Source: Paramesorhizobium deserti
Lineage (GTDB): Bacteria > Pseudomonadota > Alphaproteobacteria > Rhizobiales > Rhizobiaceae
Assembly: GCF_001558695.1 (NCBI RefSeq)
Contig: NZ_LNTU01000040.1
Coordinates: 124,001 to 188,000, forward strand
Reading direction: 5' to 3'
Length of the DNA stretch: 64,000 nucleotides
The position numbers were made by a program, and so were the translations under genes. The notes beneath the pieces are model-generated. The model was not told the DNA's origin. It made no database searches and saw only the letters and a program-made list of their open reading frames with translations. Positions 1-8,637 of the stretch are shown here, piece by piece (the first letter of the stretch is position 1; every line of letters begins with the position of its first letter).

Positions 1-157
1 CATTGGCGATCTCGGCCTCGGGATGACGAGCGACGACGCGGGCGAGCCCCTCGACCAGCGGGCTCGCCGTATAGGCGGCAATTCCTCTCGCCAGATCATA
101 GGCGTGCTCGTGCCAGTCCACGCTGGCGTCATCATCGGTCCGGGTAGCGTCCATCAT
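1..157 (-). CDS. Hypothetical protein, N-terminal fragment cut by window edge
   Basis: An open frame reads leftwards from an ATG pair at 157/154 (the protein starts MMDATRTDDD) and runs off the window. Only about 52 residues are visible. They are hydrophilic and rich in Asp/Glu, with no signal peptide and no motif I recognise. The gene is divergent from the methyltransferase-like gene at 220, leaving a roughly 60-base AT-richer gap that could hold both promoters. Function cannot be assigned from this fragment. Confidence 0.5.
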   Translation of the reverse strand, partial: MMDATRTDDDASVDWHEHAYDLARGIAAYTASPLVEGLARVVARHPEAEIAN

Positions 158-219
158 GGGCTTGTTGTATGTTGGGATTTTGAACGACACAACAAAATCT
201 GAAAAGTAAATCTCATCGC

Positions 220-804
220 ATGGATTTGAATACGAACGAAGCTTCTACGCCGCTGGCCGATGGAAAGGACCTGCCGCATCTCTCGGGTCCGGCGGCATTC
301 ATCCGGCAGGTTCTCGCCGCCCATTTCGTGCGCGACTGCCCGCATATCGTGGAGATCGGCGGGCATATCAGGCCGGTTACCGAATACCTGACCCACAGAC
401 CGCTTTCCGTTCTCTCCGTCGACCCGAAGACCCCCGCCTATGAGGCGGATGAGCTCAACGGCCATCCCTGCCGGGTTCGTCACGTCCCCCGGAAGTTCCA
501 GGAAGTCGAATACGACTATGCTCCGGGCAGCTACGGGCTGGTCCTGCTCGGCTATTCGCTAAAACCCTTCGGCAGCCGCGAGCCGCTCGGGCAGTTGCTG
601 TTCTCATTGATCGACAATGCCCGAGTGGTGGTGATCGAATATCCGCCGGAGCTCGACCGTGCGTCCTCGCAGGTCCCCGCCATCGTCAGCCGGCCCAACC
701 TGAAGGTCCATTGCAGCGTCGAACTTGTGCTCGACGACGAAGCCATCGCGGGATCGCCCTTTGCGAAGAGGCGGTTCTACGTGCTGCATCCTTCCACTCG
801 CTAG
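220..804 (+). CDS. SAM-dependent methyltransferase-like protein
   Basis: This 194-residue cytosolic protein has a Rossmann-like start: VEIGG near residue 45 resembles the glycine-rich SAM loop, SVLSVDP near residue 65 fits the acidic end of strand 2, and YGLVLLGYS fits strand 4. It is short for a complete methyltransferase and the glycine loop is only partly canonical, so binding of another nucleotide or loss of activity is possible. It ends 12 bases before the ABC exporter gene and is probably co-transcribed with it. The substrate is unknown. The ATG at 220 has only a weak ribosome binding site. Confidence 0.6.
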   Translation: MDLNTNEASTPLADGKDLPHLSGPAAFIRQVLAAHFVRDCPHIVEIGGHIRPVTEYLTHRPLSVLSVDPKTPAYEADELNGHPCRVRHVPRKFQEVEYDYAPGSYGLVLLGYSLKPFGSREPLGQLLFSLIDNARVVVIEYPPELDRASSQVPAIVSRPNLKVHCSVELVLDDEAIAGSPFAKRRFYVLHPSTR

Positions 805-816
805 TGGCGGCTGCTG

Positions 817-3531
817 ATGGAACCAAGTCTCGCCCGCTATATCTGGTCGCATACCAAGAGGCAGCAGCTCTGGATCGTCGTGATCGTCGTCCTGTCGATG
901 ATCCCCTATTTCCTGTCGTTCGATTTGCCCAAGCTGATCGTCAACGGGCCGATCCAGGGCGGAGGCTTCGAGGCTCCCGGCGCAACACAGCCCTTCATGG
1001 AGTTCAGCCCCGATCTGCCGTTCATCGGCGAGATCCATATCTTCTCCGGCTTCGAGCTCACTCGCGAGGGCATGCTGGTCGCCCTCAGCCTGGTCTTCCT
1101 GCTGCTCGTCATCATCAACGGCTTGTTCAAATTCTATATCAACACCTACAAGGGCCGTCTTGGCGAGAGGATGCTGCGGCGCATCCGCTTCGAGCTTGTC
1201 GATCGCGTCCTCAGGTTTCCTCCACAATATTTCAAGCGGGTGAAATCCGCCGAGGTGGCGAGCCTGGTGAAGGACGAGGTGGAGCCGCTCGGCGGCTTCA
1301 TCGGCGATGCATTCGTGCAGCCGGCCTTGCTCGGCGGCCAGGCGCTGACCGCCATGCTGTTCATCATGGTGCAAAATTTCTGGCTCGGCATGATGGCCTT
1401 CGCCATCGTGAGCGTGCAGATCGTGCTTATCCCGCAGATGCGCAAAAGGCTGCTTCGGCTGGGCCGTGAACGGCAGATCACCGCGCGGGCGCTCTCCGGC
1501 CGGGTCGGCGAGATCGTCGACGGCATCGGCACCGTGCATGTCCATGACACCTCCAATTACGAGCGTGCAGACATCGCCGCCAGGCTCGGACGGATCTTCA
1601 AGATCCGTTACGATCTCTATCAGTGGAAGTTCCTGGTCAAATTCCTCAACAATCTGCTGGCCCAGGTAACGCCTTTCCTGTTCTATCTCATCGGCGGCTA
1701 TCTGGTTCTTCGGGGGCGTCTCGATGTCGGTCAGTTGGTGGCCGTCATCACCGCCTATAAGGACCTGCCCGGGCCGCTCAAGGAACTGATCGACTGGGAC
1801 CAGGCGCGTCAGGACGTGCAGGTGAAATATGCGCAGGTCGTCGAACAGTTCAGTGCCGAGAATCTGATCGAGCCGGAAATTCAGACCGTCAGATACGAGC
1901 CTGTCGGTGCGCTGAGCGGCCCGCTTGCCGCCGTCAATCTCTCCCTGGCCGATGACGGCGGGGCGACACTGGTCGAGCGGGTCTCCTTCGAGATCCATCC
2001 GGGCGAGACGGTCGCCATTGTCAGCACGACGGCCGGCGGCGCCGAGGCCGTTGCGGAGGCAATAGCGCGCCTGAACAGACCGGAAGGCGGCAAGGTGACG
2101 GCAGGCGGCGTCGACCTGCTTGAACTACCGGAAGCGGTGACCGGACGACGCATGGCCTATGCCTCGTCGGACGTCTTTCTCTTTCACGGCAGCCTTCGCG
2201 ACAATCTTCTCTATGGATTAAAACATGCACCGCTGAGACCCGCGACCTATGAGGGGGGCGAGGCCGAGTTGCGCCGCTGGAACATCGAAGAAGCACGCAA
2301 GGCCGGCAATCCGGATTTCGACCTCGGCAGCGACTGGATCGACTACGGTGCGATAGGCGCCAGCGGCCCGCAGGATCTCTTCGCCGTGGTCCGCAATGTG
2401 CTGAATGCAGTCGTGCTGTCGCAGGACATATTGGATCTCGGCCTGCGCTCCCCCATCGAACCCAAGCGCCACAAGGCGCTCATCGACCGGGTGCTGGAGC
2501 TGCGGAACGCCCTGCGCGCACGACTGGAGGAGGAGGGCCTGAGCGAATTGGTGGTGCCGTTCGAACCCGGCGCCTACAATAAGGAAGCGACCATCGGCGA
2601 AAACCTGCTTTTCGGCGTTGCCGCCGGCCCGGCGCTTGCCGATAAGGCATTGGCCGCCAATCCTTATTTCCTGTCGATCCTGCGGCGGACCGGCCTCGGA
2701 CGAACCCTCTATGAAATGGGGCTGGAGATTGCTGAACAAGCGCTCGAACTCTTCGCCGATCTGCCGCCGAACCATCCCTTCTTCCAGCAGCTCGCCTTCA
2801 TGACGCCCGAGGAGATCCCCGCCTACGAAACCCTGCTGCAGAAGCTCACGAATAAGCCTTTCGAAGCCGTTTCACCGGCCGACCGCGCCATGATCGTGGC
2901 GCTGAGCTTCGCCTATATCGAGCCGCGCCACCGCTTCGGCCTGTTGAGCGAGGACCTGATGGAGCGGATCGTCGAGGCCCGCAATCTGTTCCACCAGGGA
3001 CTGCCGCGAGAACTGAGAGGCCAGATCGAGCGCTACGATCCGATGACCTACATCACCGCGGCCAGCGTCATGGACAATATCCTGTTCGGGCGCATAGGCC
3101 ACAATCATCCGGATGGACCGGAGCGCATTCGCGCGATCGTCACAGAAATCCTGGAAACGCTCGACCTTCATGACGAGGTTCTGGATGTCGGGCTGGATTT
3201 CAACGTCGGCGCCGGCGGCCGGCGTCTCACCGGCGGGCAGCGGCAGAAGGTCGATGTCGCCAGGGCCTTGCTCAAGCGCGCCGATTTCATCGTTCTAAAC
3301 CGTCCGCTCGCGGCTCTCGACCAGCGCGCACAGGGTCAGATCCTGCGCAATGTGCTGGAAGAAGCCAGACGTGGCGGCCACTCACCTGCCGTCATATGGG
3401 TATTGTCAAATCCGGCTATGGCGGCGATGTTCGACCGCGTCATCGTGTTCAGCGCCGGCCGGCTCGTGGAAGACGGAACGCACGAGACGCTCTTGGCGGG
3501 AAATGGTATCTTCAAGGAGCTGCTATCGTAG
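817..3531 (+). CDS. ABC exporter-type protein with interrupted, degenerate ATPase domain
   Basis: A 904-residue inner-membrane protein. Residues 1-330 form an ABC-exporter membrane domain with hydrophobic segments near 18-34, 86-108, 176-206 and 282-300. An ATPase domain begins near 371 but its Walker A region (IVSTTAGGAEA, 401-411) lacks the GxxGxGK lysine. The domain is then interrupted by about 270 helical residues (471-742) and resumes with a signature LTGGQ (804-808) and a Walker B-like FIVLNRP in which Asn828 replaces the catalytic Glu; the H-loop His is also missing (VLSNP). Three similar segments ending NLLYG, NLLFG and NILFG lie near 460, 592 and 750. Known ABC exporters hydrolyse ATP; this one probably cannot by the usual mechanism. 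Its substrate is unknown. The cNMP-binding gene follows after 27 bases. Confidence 0.8.
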   Translation: MEPSLARYIWSHTKRQQLWIVVIVVLSMIPYFLSFDLPKLIVNGPIQGGGFEAPGATQPFMEFSPDLPFIGEIHIFSGFELTREGMLVALSLVFLLLVIINGLFKFYINTYKGRLGERMLRRIRFELVDRVLRFPPQYFKRVKSAEVASLVKDEVEPLGGFIGDAFVQPALLGGQALTAMLFIMVQNFWLGMMAFAIVSVQIVLIPQMRKRLLRLGRERQITARALSGRVGEIVDGIGTVHVHDTSNYERADIAARLGRIFKIRYDLYQWKFLVKFLNNLLAQVTPFLFYLIGGYLVLRGRLDVGQLVAVITAYKDLPGPLKELIDWDQARQDVQVKYAQVVEQFSAENLIEPEIQTVRYEPVGALSGPLAAVNLSLADDGGATLVERVSFEIHPGETVAIVSTTAGGAEAVAEAIARLNRPEGGKVTAGGVDLLELPEAVTGRRMAYASSDVFLFHGSLRDNLLYGLKHAPLRPATYEGGEAELRRWNIEEARKAGNPDFDLGSDWIDYGAIGASGPQDLFAVVRNVLNAVVLSQDILDLGLRSPIEPKRHKALIDRVLELRNALRARLEEEGLSELVVPFEPGAYNKEATIGENLLFGVAAGPALADKALAANPYFLSILRRTGLGRTLYEMGLEIAEQALELFADLPPNHPFFQQLAFMTPEEIPAYETLLQKLTNKPFEAVSPADRAMIVALSFAYIEPRHRFGLLSEDLMERIVEARNLFHQGLPRELRGQIERYDPMTYITAASVMDNILFGRIGHNHPDGPERIRAIVTEILETLDLHDEVLDVGLDFNVGAGGRRLTGGQRQKVDVARALLKRADFIVLNRPLAALDQRAQGQILRNVLEEARRGGHSPAVIWVLSNPAMAAMFDRVIVFSAGRLVEDGTHETLLAGNGIFKELLS

Positions 3532-3558
3532 CAGACGAATTCCGGGAAAGGTTGCGAC

Positions 3559-4011
3559 GTGCTTCTCAAAGATGAAGTCGGAATGCTGCAGCGAATACCC
3601 CTGTTCTCCGGCGTCGAGCCGGCGAAGCTCAAACTTCTCGCCTTCACTTCAGACCGCGTCAGCTATGGTCCGGGACAGATCCTCTTCAAACAGGGCGATG
3701 AGGGCGACGCCGCCTATGTCATCCTGTCGGGCACAGCGGATATTCTGGTCGACTCGGAAAGCGGCCAGATCAAGGTCGCCGAGGCCGAGCCCAACTCCAT
3801 CGTCGGCGAAATCGCCATTTTGTGTGATGTCTCGCGGACAGCAACGGTGCGGGCGAGCGGACCTCTCGAGGTCCTGCGCATCCGCAAGGATCATTTCCTG
3901 CGGCTCCTCAGGGAATTCCCTGAGATAACGATCGAGATATTGCGTGCCTTGGCCGACCGGCTGAGCCACACGACGGCGGAACTGATCGATGCCAGGAGCG
4001 GCAGAGATTAG
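3559..4011 (+). CDS. Cyclic nucleotide-binding domain protein
   Basis: A 150-residue protein that is almost entirely one Crp/PKA-type cyclic-nucleotide-binding fold. It begins LFSGVEP, has the GxxLFKQGDEGDAAYVILSG core, then the phosphate-binding cassette region VGEIAIL followed by SRTATV. The GE and the RTA arginine expected for cAMP/cGMP contact are present. No DNA-binding domain follows, so it is a sensor or adaptor rather than a Crp-type regulator. It starts with GTG at 3559, with an AAAGG stretch just upstream. Lying between the ABC protein and the MBL hydrolase, and near a cyclase-like DUF3095 gene, it may gate the exporter in response to a cyclic nucleotide (inference). Confidence 0.85.
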   Translation: MLLKDEVGMLQRIPLFSGVEPAKLKLLAFTSDRVSYGPGQILFKQGDEGDAAYVILSGTADILVDSESGQIKVAEAEPNSIVGEIAILCDVSRTATVRASGPLEVLRIRKDHFLRLLREFPEITIEILRALADRLSHTTAELIDARSGRD

Positions 4012-4044
4012 GGCGATCACGATCCATCATAGCAAAGGGGCAGG

Positions 4045-4884
4045 ATGAACGACGATACGTTGCTGGTGAAGTTCTGGGGGGTGCGCGGCAGCGTTCCGGT
4101 ATCAGGGCCCGAATTCCTGCATTATGGCGGCAATACCGCAAGCATCGAATTGCAGTGCGGTGGACATAGGCTTTTCCTCGATGCGGGCTCCGGGCTACGC
4201 CCGGCCGGTGAGATTTTGCGGGCTGGTGGCGTCACCGATATCGACCTGTTCTTCACCCACTGTCATTACGACCATATCATCGGCTTTCCCTTTTTCATGC
4301 CGATCCACGACAAGGACGCCCGGATCAACGTATGGTCGGGGCACCTTGCCGGACGGATGACGACGCAGGAGATGCTGACCGAATTCATGCTTCCGCCCTG
4401 GTTTCCGGCAAAGCTCGATGTCTGCAAAGCCAATATCACCTGCAACGACTTCATCTCGGGCGACGTGCTTCAGCCGCGCGAGGGCATCACGATACGCACC
4501 GGCAGCCTCAATCATCCCGGCGGCTGCATCGGCTATCGGATCGAGTGGGGCGGACGGGCCATCGCCCTGATCAGCGATACCGAGCACGAACCGGGCAAGC
4601 TGGATCCGGCGGTTCTCAAACTGATCGAAGACGCCGACCTCGTCATCTATGACTGCACGTATCTCGAAGCCGAAATGGAGCGGAAACGCGGTTATGGGCA
4701 TTCCACCTGGCAACAGGGGGTGAAGCTTTGCGAGGCGGCCGGCGCCCGCGGCCTGGCCATGTTCCATCATGATCCCAGGCGCACCGATGAGGAGCTCAAA
4801 GCCATCGAGCAGCAGGCAAAAGAGGCTTTTGCGGGCGCCTTCGCCGCGCGCGACGGGCAGGAACTGAAATTTTCCCGCCGCTAA
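4045..4884 (+). CDS. Metallo-beta-lactamase-fold hydrolase
   Basis: A 279-residue cytosolic MBL-fold protein. The binuclear metal motif THCHYDH (residues 71-77; His72, His74, Asp76, His77) is intact. Further expected ligands are supplied by DTEH, YGHST and FHHDP. The opening WGVRGSVPVSG and the YGGNT segment are typical of the PhnP/phosphodiesterase branch of the superfamily. A phosphodiesterase activity, perhaps on a cyclic nucleotide made by the neighbouring DUF3095 protein, is an inference from context. Its stop codon overlaps, tail to tail, the stop of the deacetylase gene on the other strand (4881-4884), so the two genes converge. Confidence 0.85.
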   Translation: MNDDTLLVKFWGVRGSVPVSGPEFLHYGGNTASIELQCGGHRLFLDAGSGLRPAGEILRAGGVTDIDLFFTHCHYDHIIGFPFFMPIHDKDARINVWSGHLAGRMTTQEMLTEFMLPPWFPAKLDVCKANITCNDFISGDVLQPREGITIRTGSLNHPGGCIGYRIEWGGRAIALISDTEHEPGKLDPAVLKLIEDADLVIYDCTYLEAEMERKRGYGHSTWQQGVKLCEAAGARGLAMFHHDPRRTDEELKAIEQQAKEAFAGAFAARDGQELKFSRR

Positions 4885-5630
4885 GGCCTGGGCAGTCCAG
4901 CCAGTATTTCACGCGGAGAGCGCCAGCGAACCCCGTTGCGGGACGTCACCTCGAACAGGCGCTCCATGAAAGAACACACCGCCTCATCATGCACCAGATG
5001 ATGGGTCAGCAGGCCAACGGGATCCCCCCCGGCGAAAGCCCGTTTCAATTGAGCGACGATCTCCCCGACCAACACCGCATGATCGCGGCAGCCGCGCGTG
5101 CCGTGCCAGTCCATCACGTCGATATTGCTATTGACCAGGCGGATCGGCGCGGGTTTCGGCGGTCCGAACACGGAAAGCGCCTCAAAGCCCAGCCGGCCGA
5201 GCTCCGGGACCAGACCGATATCGATCCTGTTCCATGGCGGCACCAGCATGGGAATGACACGCGCTCCATGGAGCTTCGTGATCACGCCCAGCCCCCGCGC
5301 CAGCTCTTCCAGGACGACATCACGCGGGCGATGCGGCCCCAGCTCCTGCTTCTTCTCGCTTCCAGACGCGTGGTTTTCATGCGCCCAGCCGTGAACGGCA
5401 ACCAGGGCATGTTGCGCTCGGGCGAGCCTCGCTGCCAGTGCTTCCCCGGTGAAGGCGGGGACGACCGCCAATGTCACGGGCACGGCATAGTCCCCTGTCA
5501 GGTCGAGCAGCCGATCCAGCGCCGCAGTCGGTTCAGCCGCATCGTCGTCCCGCAGCCAGAAGTCGGCCACGCGCCCGGCATCGCTCCAGCGATCAAGCTC
5601 GTCATGCAGCAATTGCCAACCGCCGATCAT
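4881..5630 (-). CDS. Polysaccharide deacetylase family protein (NodB-like fold)
   Basis: A 249-residue protein with NodB-homology features. LRDDDA near residue 26 supplies the metal/catalytic aspartates, HGWAHENH near residue 80 supplies the metal histidines, and VPPWNR and LLTHHLVHDE fit later motifs. Such enzymes remove N- or O-acetyl groups from polysaccharide chains. No signal peptide is visible, so action in the cytoplasm on a nascent or lipid-linked sugar is likely. Its start overlaps the stop of no gene upstream but its own 5' end (5630) overlaps the end of the glycosyltransferase gene by 4 bases, so the two are translationally coupled. Confidence 0.8.
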   Translation of the reverse strand: MIGGWQLLHDELDRWSDAGRVADFWLRDDDAAEPTAALDRLLDLTGDYAVPVTLAVVPAFTGEALAARLARAQHALVAVHGWAHENHASGSEKKQELGPHRPRDVVLEELARGLGVITKLHGARVIPMLVPPWNRIDIGLVPELGRLGFEALSVFGPPKPAPIRLVNSNIDVMDWHGTRGCRDHAVLVGEIVAQLKRAFAGGDPVGLLTHHLVHDEAVCSFMERLFEVTSRNGVRWRSPREILAGLPRP

Positions 5631-6712
5631 AGCGCGGGGACCTTCGGCAGCATGGCGAAAAGGCGGGCGGCAGCGGCTTCGAGAGACCGTTCGCCATGCA
5701 CGAAACGCCGGGCTGCATCGGACATCGTTTGCCGCTCCCGCTCGTTCATCAGCAGCCTTTCGATGGCGGAGGCAAAAGCTCCTATATCATCCGGCAGGGT
5801 CAGCAATCCGGTCCGCCCGTCGACCACCACTTCCGGCACACCGGCGACATGCTGCGCCACGACCGGCAGGCCGGCGGCCTGGGCTTCGAGATAGGCCAGC
5901 CCATAGGCTTCACCGCAGCCTGGCCAGACATAGATGCCCCCGCCCGCCAGGATATCCGCCACGGCGGCTGGCTCCACACGGCCATGCCACTCGATCCTTT
6001 CCCGCGGGAAACCGGCGAACAGCGCGGTCACTTCGGCCCGCACAGGCCCATCACCAACCACGGACAGGCTCCAGGAAAGATGGCGGAGCCTGTCGAGGGC
6101 GCCGGCGAGCATTCGGTAGCTTTCGAACTTGTCGCCGGACCGCATCATCGCGGTGCAGACGAGACGCGAAGGATCGGCACCCGGCTTTTCGGGAAATCCT
6201 GATGCGTCGATGAAGGGCGGCAGCAGGCCGAGGAAGGCGTCAGGCACGGCATCGGCAAGCCCGTCGCGGTCCCTTCGGGTGAAGCAGATATTGAGCGCCG
6301 CCTGACTGACCGATCGGGCCACGGATGCCTGCGTCTTCGCCCATAGCCCCTCGTCGCGCCGCCTGGAATAGGAGGCTTCCGCCGTCACATAGGGGATGCC
6401 GAACGCAGCCGCCATGCCAGGCCCGAGCAGGTCCGGCGCCTTGTAATAGGGATGATAGGTGAACCAGAGATCCGGCGCGCCCTCGCGCTTCCAGAGCGCC
6501 GTGAGTCTTGCGGCCTCTCCGGCGGCTTCGGCTTCAATGGCGGCGAACCGATGCTGATCGGGATCACGCTGATAGGTCGAAAGCGCCGATGCCAGTTCGA
6601 CGCCATGTCCGCCCTGCTTCAATGCCCTCATCAACAGTCGTGCCATCTGGCGGTCGCCTGAGGGCACCGGGTGGGCGGGCGATTTCATGGGCGCGTGGAA
6701 AGCAATTCGCAT
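5627..6712 (-). CDS. Glycosyltransferase family 4 protein
   Basis: A 361-residue GT-B glycosyltransferase. The start is the ATG at 6712 (MRIAFHAPMKSP), because residues upstream in the open frame do not look coding and MRIAFHAP is the usual first strand. The N-terminal half binds the acceptor; the C-terminal half carries the donor-binding EAYGLAYLEAQAAG segment, the conserved E-x7-E motif of the family. It probably adds a sugar from an activated nucleotide donor to a surface glycan or glycolipid. It is the first gene of a two-gene unit with the deacetylase. Donor and acceptor cannot be read from the sequence. Confidence 0.85.
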   Translation of the reverse strand: MRIAFHAPMKSPAHPVPSGDRQMARLLMRALKQGGHGVELASALSTYQRDPDQHRFAAIEAEAAGEAARLTALWKREGAPDLWFTYHPYYKAPDLLGPGMAAAFGIPYVTAEASYSRRRDEGLWAKTQASVARSVSQAALNICFTRRDRDGLADAVPDAFLGLLPPFIDASGFPEKPGADPSRLVCTAMMRSGDKFESYRMLAGALDRLRHLSWSLSVVGDGPVRAEVTALFAGFPRERIEWHGRVEPAAVADILAGGGIYVWPGCGEAYGLAYLEAQAAGLPVVAQHVAGVPEVVVDGRTGLLTLPDDIGAFASAIERLLMNERERQTMSDAARRFVHGERSLEAAAARLFAMLPKVPAL

Positions 6713-6804
6713 TGTCGGGAGTCTATCGTCAGGCAATCGACGCAAGTCAAGCGCATGCAGCATTCCCTGATCCGCAATCAATCGCAATGTGCTAATTATA
6801 AAGG

Positions 6805-7962
6805 ATGAAACAGCCAGTCGCGCCTGAATCGTTCATCGATACGTTGCCCGTCTTCCGGGAGTTCGGAAATGTGGCCGATATCGGCAATTACCAGCCGCTC
6901 CCGCCCGGCTGGGCACTGGCGCTGGCCGACATCGTCGATTCGACCGGCGCCGTCGCGGCCGGCCACTACAAATCCGTCAATATGGCGGGCGCCAGCGTCA
7001 TTTCCGCCCTGCTCAATGCGCTCGACCGGCGCGACCTTCCCTTCGTGTTCGGCGGCGACGGCGCGCAAGTGGTGGTGCCGCCCTCCGCCATCAGTGTCGC
7101 CCGCGATACGCTGGCCGCCGTCCAGACCTGGGTCGCGGAAGAACTTGATATGACCATGCGCGCCGCGCTGGTGCCAGTCGAAGACATCCGCGCCGAAGGC
7201 CTGGACGTGCTGATCGCCCGGTTCCAGCCTTCAGCGGACGTGTCCTACGCCATGTTTGCCGGCGGCGGCGGCAGTTGGGCGGAAGCCCGGATGAAGGCCG
7301 GCCGCTATCGGATCGAACCGGCCCAGGCGGGAACGAGACCGGACCTGACCGGCCTTTCATGCCGCTGGAACCCGATCGACGCCACGCTCGGTGAAATCGT
7401 CTCCATCATCGCCGTGCCGGGCCCGGCGCACGACGCACACGCCTTTCAGGATCTCGTCTCCGATCTGATCTCCCTGACCGGCCAGCAACAGCGCGGCGGC
7501 CATCCCCTGCCGGCGGAAGGGCCGGAGTTCGGCGTTTCTTCGCAGGGACTGGATGCGGAAGCCCGCGCGAACGCGCCCGCCGGCCGGCGGTGGATTTCCA
7601 AGCTGTGGATATCGGCGCTCATGTTCAGCACCATTGTCGCCGACAAGCTCGGCTGGAAGATCGGCGGCTTCGATCCAAGAGCCTATCGGCGCGAGGTGGC
7701 CAGGAACTCGGATTTCCGCAAATTCGACGACGGGCTCAAGATGACCATCGATGTTGGACCGGCGGTGCTGCGTCAGATCGAGGACCGGCTGCAAGAGGCC
7801 GAGCGCGCCGGCATCTGCAATTACGGGCTGCACCGACAAAATTCGGCGCTGATGACCTGCATCGTCGCCTCGCCCATGCAGCGCGATCATGTCCATTTCA
7901 TCGATGGGGCAATGGGCGGCTATGCCGTGGCAATGACGAACCTGAAGGCGAAACTCACCTGA
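6805..7962 (+). CDS. DUF3095 family protein, class III cyclase-like
   Basis: A 385-residue DUF3095 protein. Its N-terminal third resembles a class III nucleotidyl cyclase: LADIVDSTG (Asp42) matches the first metal-binding strand and FGGDGAQVVVP (Asp85) matches the second metal Asp loop. The family is annotated as adenylate-cyclase-like from sequence; activity has not been shown to my knowledge. The C-terminal part is family-specific. It is transcribed away from the glycosyltransferase gene, with a roughly 90-base divergent promoter region between them. Together with the cNMP-binding and MBL genes it could complete a make/sense/degrade circuit (inference). Confidence 0.8.
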   Translation: MKQPVAPESFIDTLPVFREFGNVADIGNYQPLPPGWALALADIVDSTGAVAAGHYKSVNMAGASVISALLNALDRRDLPFVFGGDGAQVVVPPSAISVARDTLAAVQTWVAEELDMTMRAALVPVEDIRAEGLDVLIARFQPSADVSYAMFAGGGGSWAEARMKAGRYRIEPAQAGTRPDLTGLSCRWNPIDATLGEIVSIIAVPGPAHDAHAFQDLVSDLISLTGQQQRGGHPLPAEGPEFGVSSQGLDAEARANAPAGRRWISKLWISALMFSTIVADKLGWKIGGFDPRAYRREVARNSDFRKFDDGLKMTIDVGPAVLRQIEDRLQEAERAGICNYGLHRQNSALMTCIVASPMQRDHVHFIDGAMGGYAVAMTNLKAKLT

Positions 7963-8155
7963 AAGGACATTGCTTCGGCACGCCCGGCGATGACTTGCGG
8001 GTGGTGGGCTTCCACCGCAGGCATAATTCCGGGCGGCTTGCTGGTTTCTTCGGCCTTGGCAAAATATGACTGACCTGCCACGGAACTTTCATCCAGCTGT
8101 GGTTAGAGCCTCGGCGGTTTTGAACCGCCCCAGGTTTTTGGACCAGCGGATGATC
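7963..8155. other. Intergenic remnant with an IS3-like end
   Basis: No gene is supported here. Near 8121 the text TGAACCGCCCCAGGTTTTTG resembles the terminal repeat of another IS3-family subgroup, which suggests an older element end next to the complete IS. This is resemblance only; the partner end is not visible nearby. Confidence 0.3.
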
Positions 8156-8216
8156 TGAACCCTTCAAACTGGACCATTTTTGGTTAGAGTTTTCCGGTGA
8201 TTTTCCTGGCTGGGAA
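8156..8216 (+). repeat. Left inverted repeat of the IS
   Basis: It matches the right end (9619-9680, reverse complement) over about 60 bases with a few mismatches and one gap. Confidence 0.8.
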
Positions 8217-8221
8217 AGGAA

Positions 8222-8462
8222 TGGAAGACGATGAAGGCATCGCAGTTTTCGGATGCTCAAAAGGCATTCATTCTGAAGCAGGGTGACGAAGGGGTATCGG
8301 TTGCGGAGATCTGTCGTAAGGCGGGGATCAGTCAGGCGACCTGGAAGACGATGAAGGCATCGCAGTTTTCGGATGCTCAAAAGGCATTCATTCTGAAGCA
8401 GGGTGACGAAGGGGTATCGGTTGCGGAGATCTGTCGTAAGGCGGGGATCAGTCAGGCGACCT
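8222..8462 (+). repeat. 120-bp perfect tandem duplication in orfA
   Basis: Bases 8222-8342 are identical to 8342-8462 (period 120). The duplication is in frame and repeats a 40-residue block (MKASQFSDAQKAF onwards) that forms the helix-turn-helix of the transposase. Confidence 0.95.
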
Positions 8463-8617
8463 ATTTCAACTGGAAGAAAAAGTACGCCGGGCTCTTGCCG
8501 CCTGAGATGAAGAAGCTGAAGCAACTTGAGGATGAGAATTCGCGATTGAAGAAGATCGTCGCGGATCTGACGTTGGACCGCGAGATGCTGCAGGATGTTA
8601 TCCGGCGAAAGCTCTAA
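8231..8617 (+). CDS. IS3-family transposase OrfA with duplicated HTH
   Basis: A 128-residue HTH_Tnp_1-type protein; the family is usually about 88 residues. The extra length is an exact 40-residue duplication of the N-terminal DNA-binding block (SVAEICRKAGISQAT occurs twice). A leucine-zipper-like stretch (MKKLKQLEDENSRLKKIV) precedes the usual C-terminus MLQDVIRRKL. In this family OrfA binds the terminal repeats and is joined to OrfB by -1 ribosomal frameshifting; the orfB frame here is indeed -1 relative to orfA. Whether the doubled HTH still binds is unknown. Confidence 0.85.
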   Translation: MKASQFSDAQKAFILKQGDEGVSVAEICRKAGISQATWKTMKASQFSDAQKAFILKQGDEGVSVAEICRKAGISQATYFNWKKKYAGLLPPEMKKLKQLEDENSRLKKIVADLTLDREMLQDVIRRKL

Positions 8618-8637
8618 GGCCTGCTCGGAAGCGAGAG

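Noticed and set aside
604-1998. Long minus-strand open frame of 464 codons
   Set aside because: It is the antisense shadow of the ABC exporter gene; composition is His/Asp/Glu/Gln-rich without domains, typical of GC-rich antisense frames.
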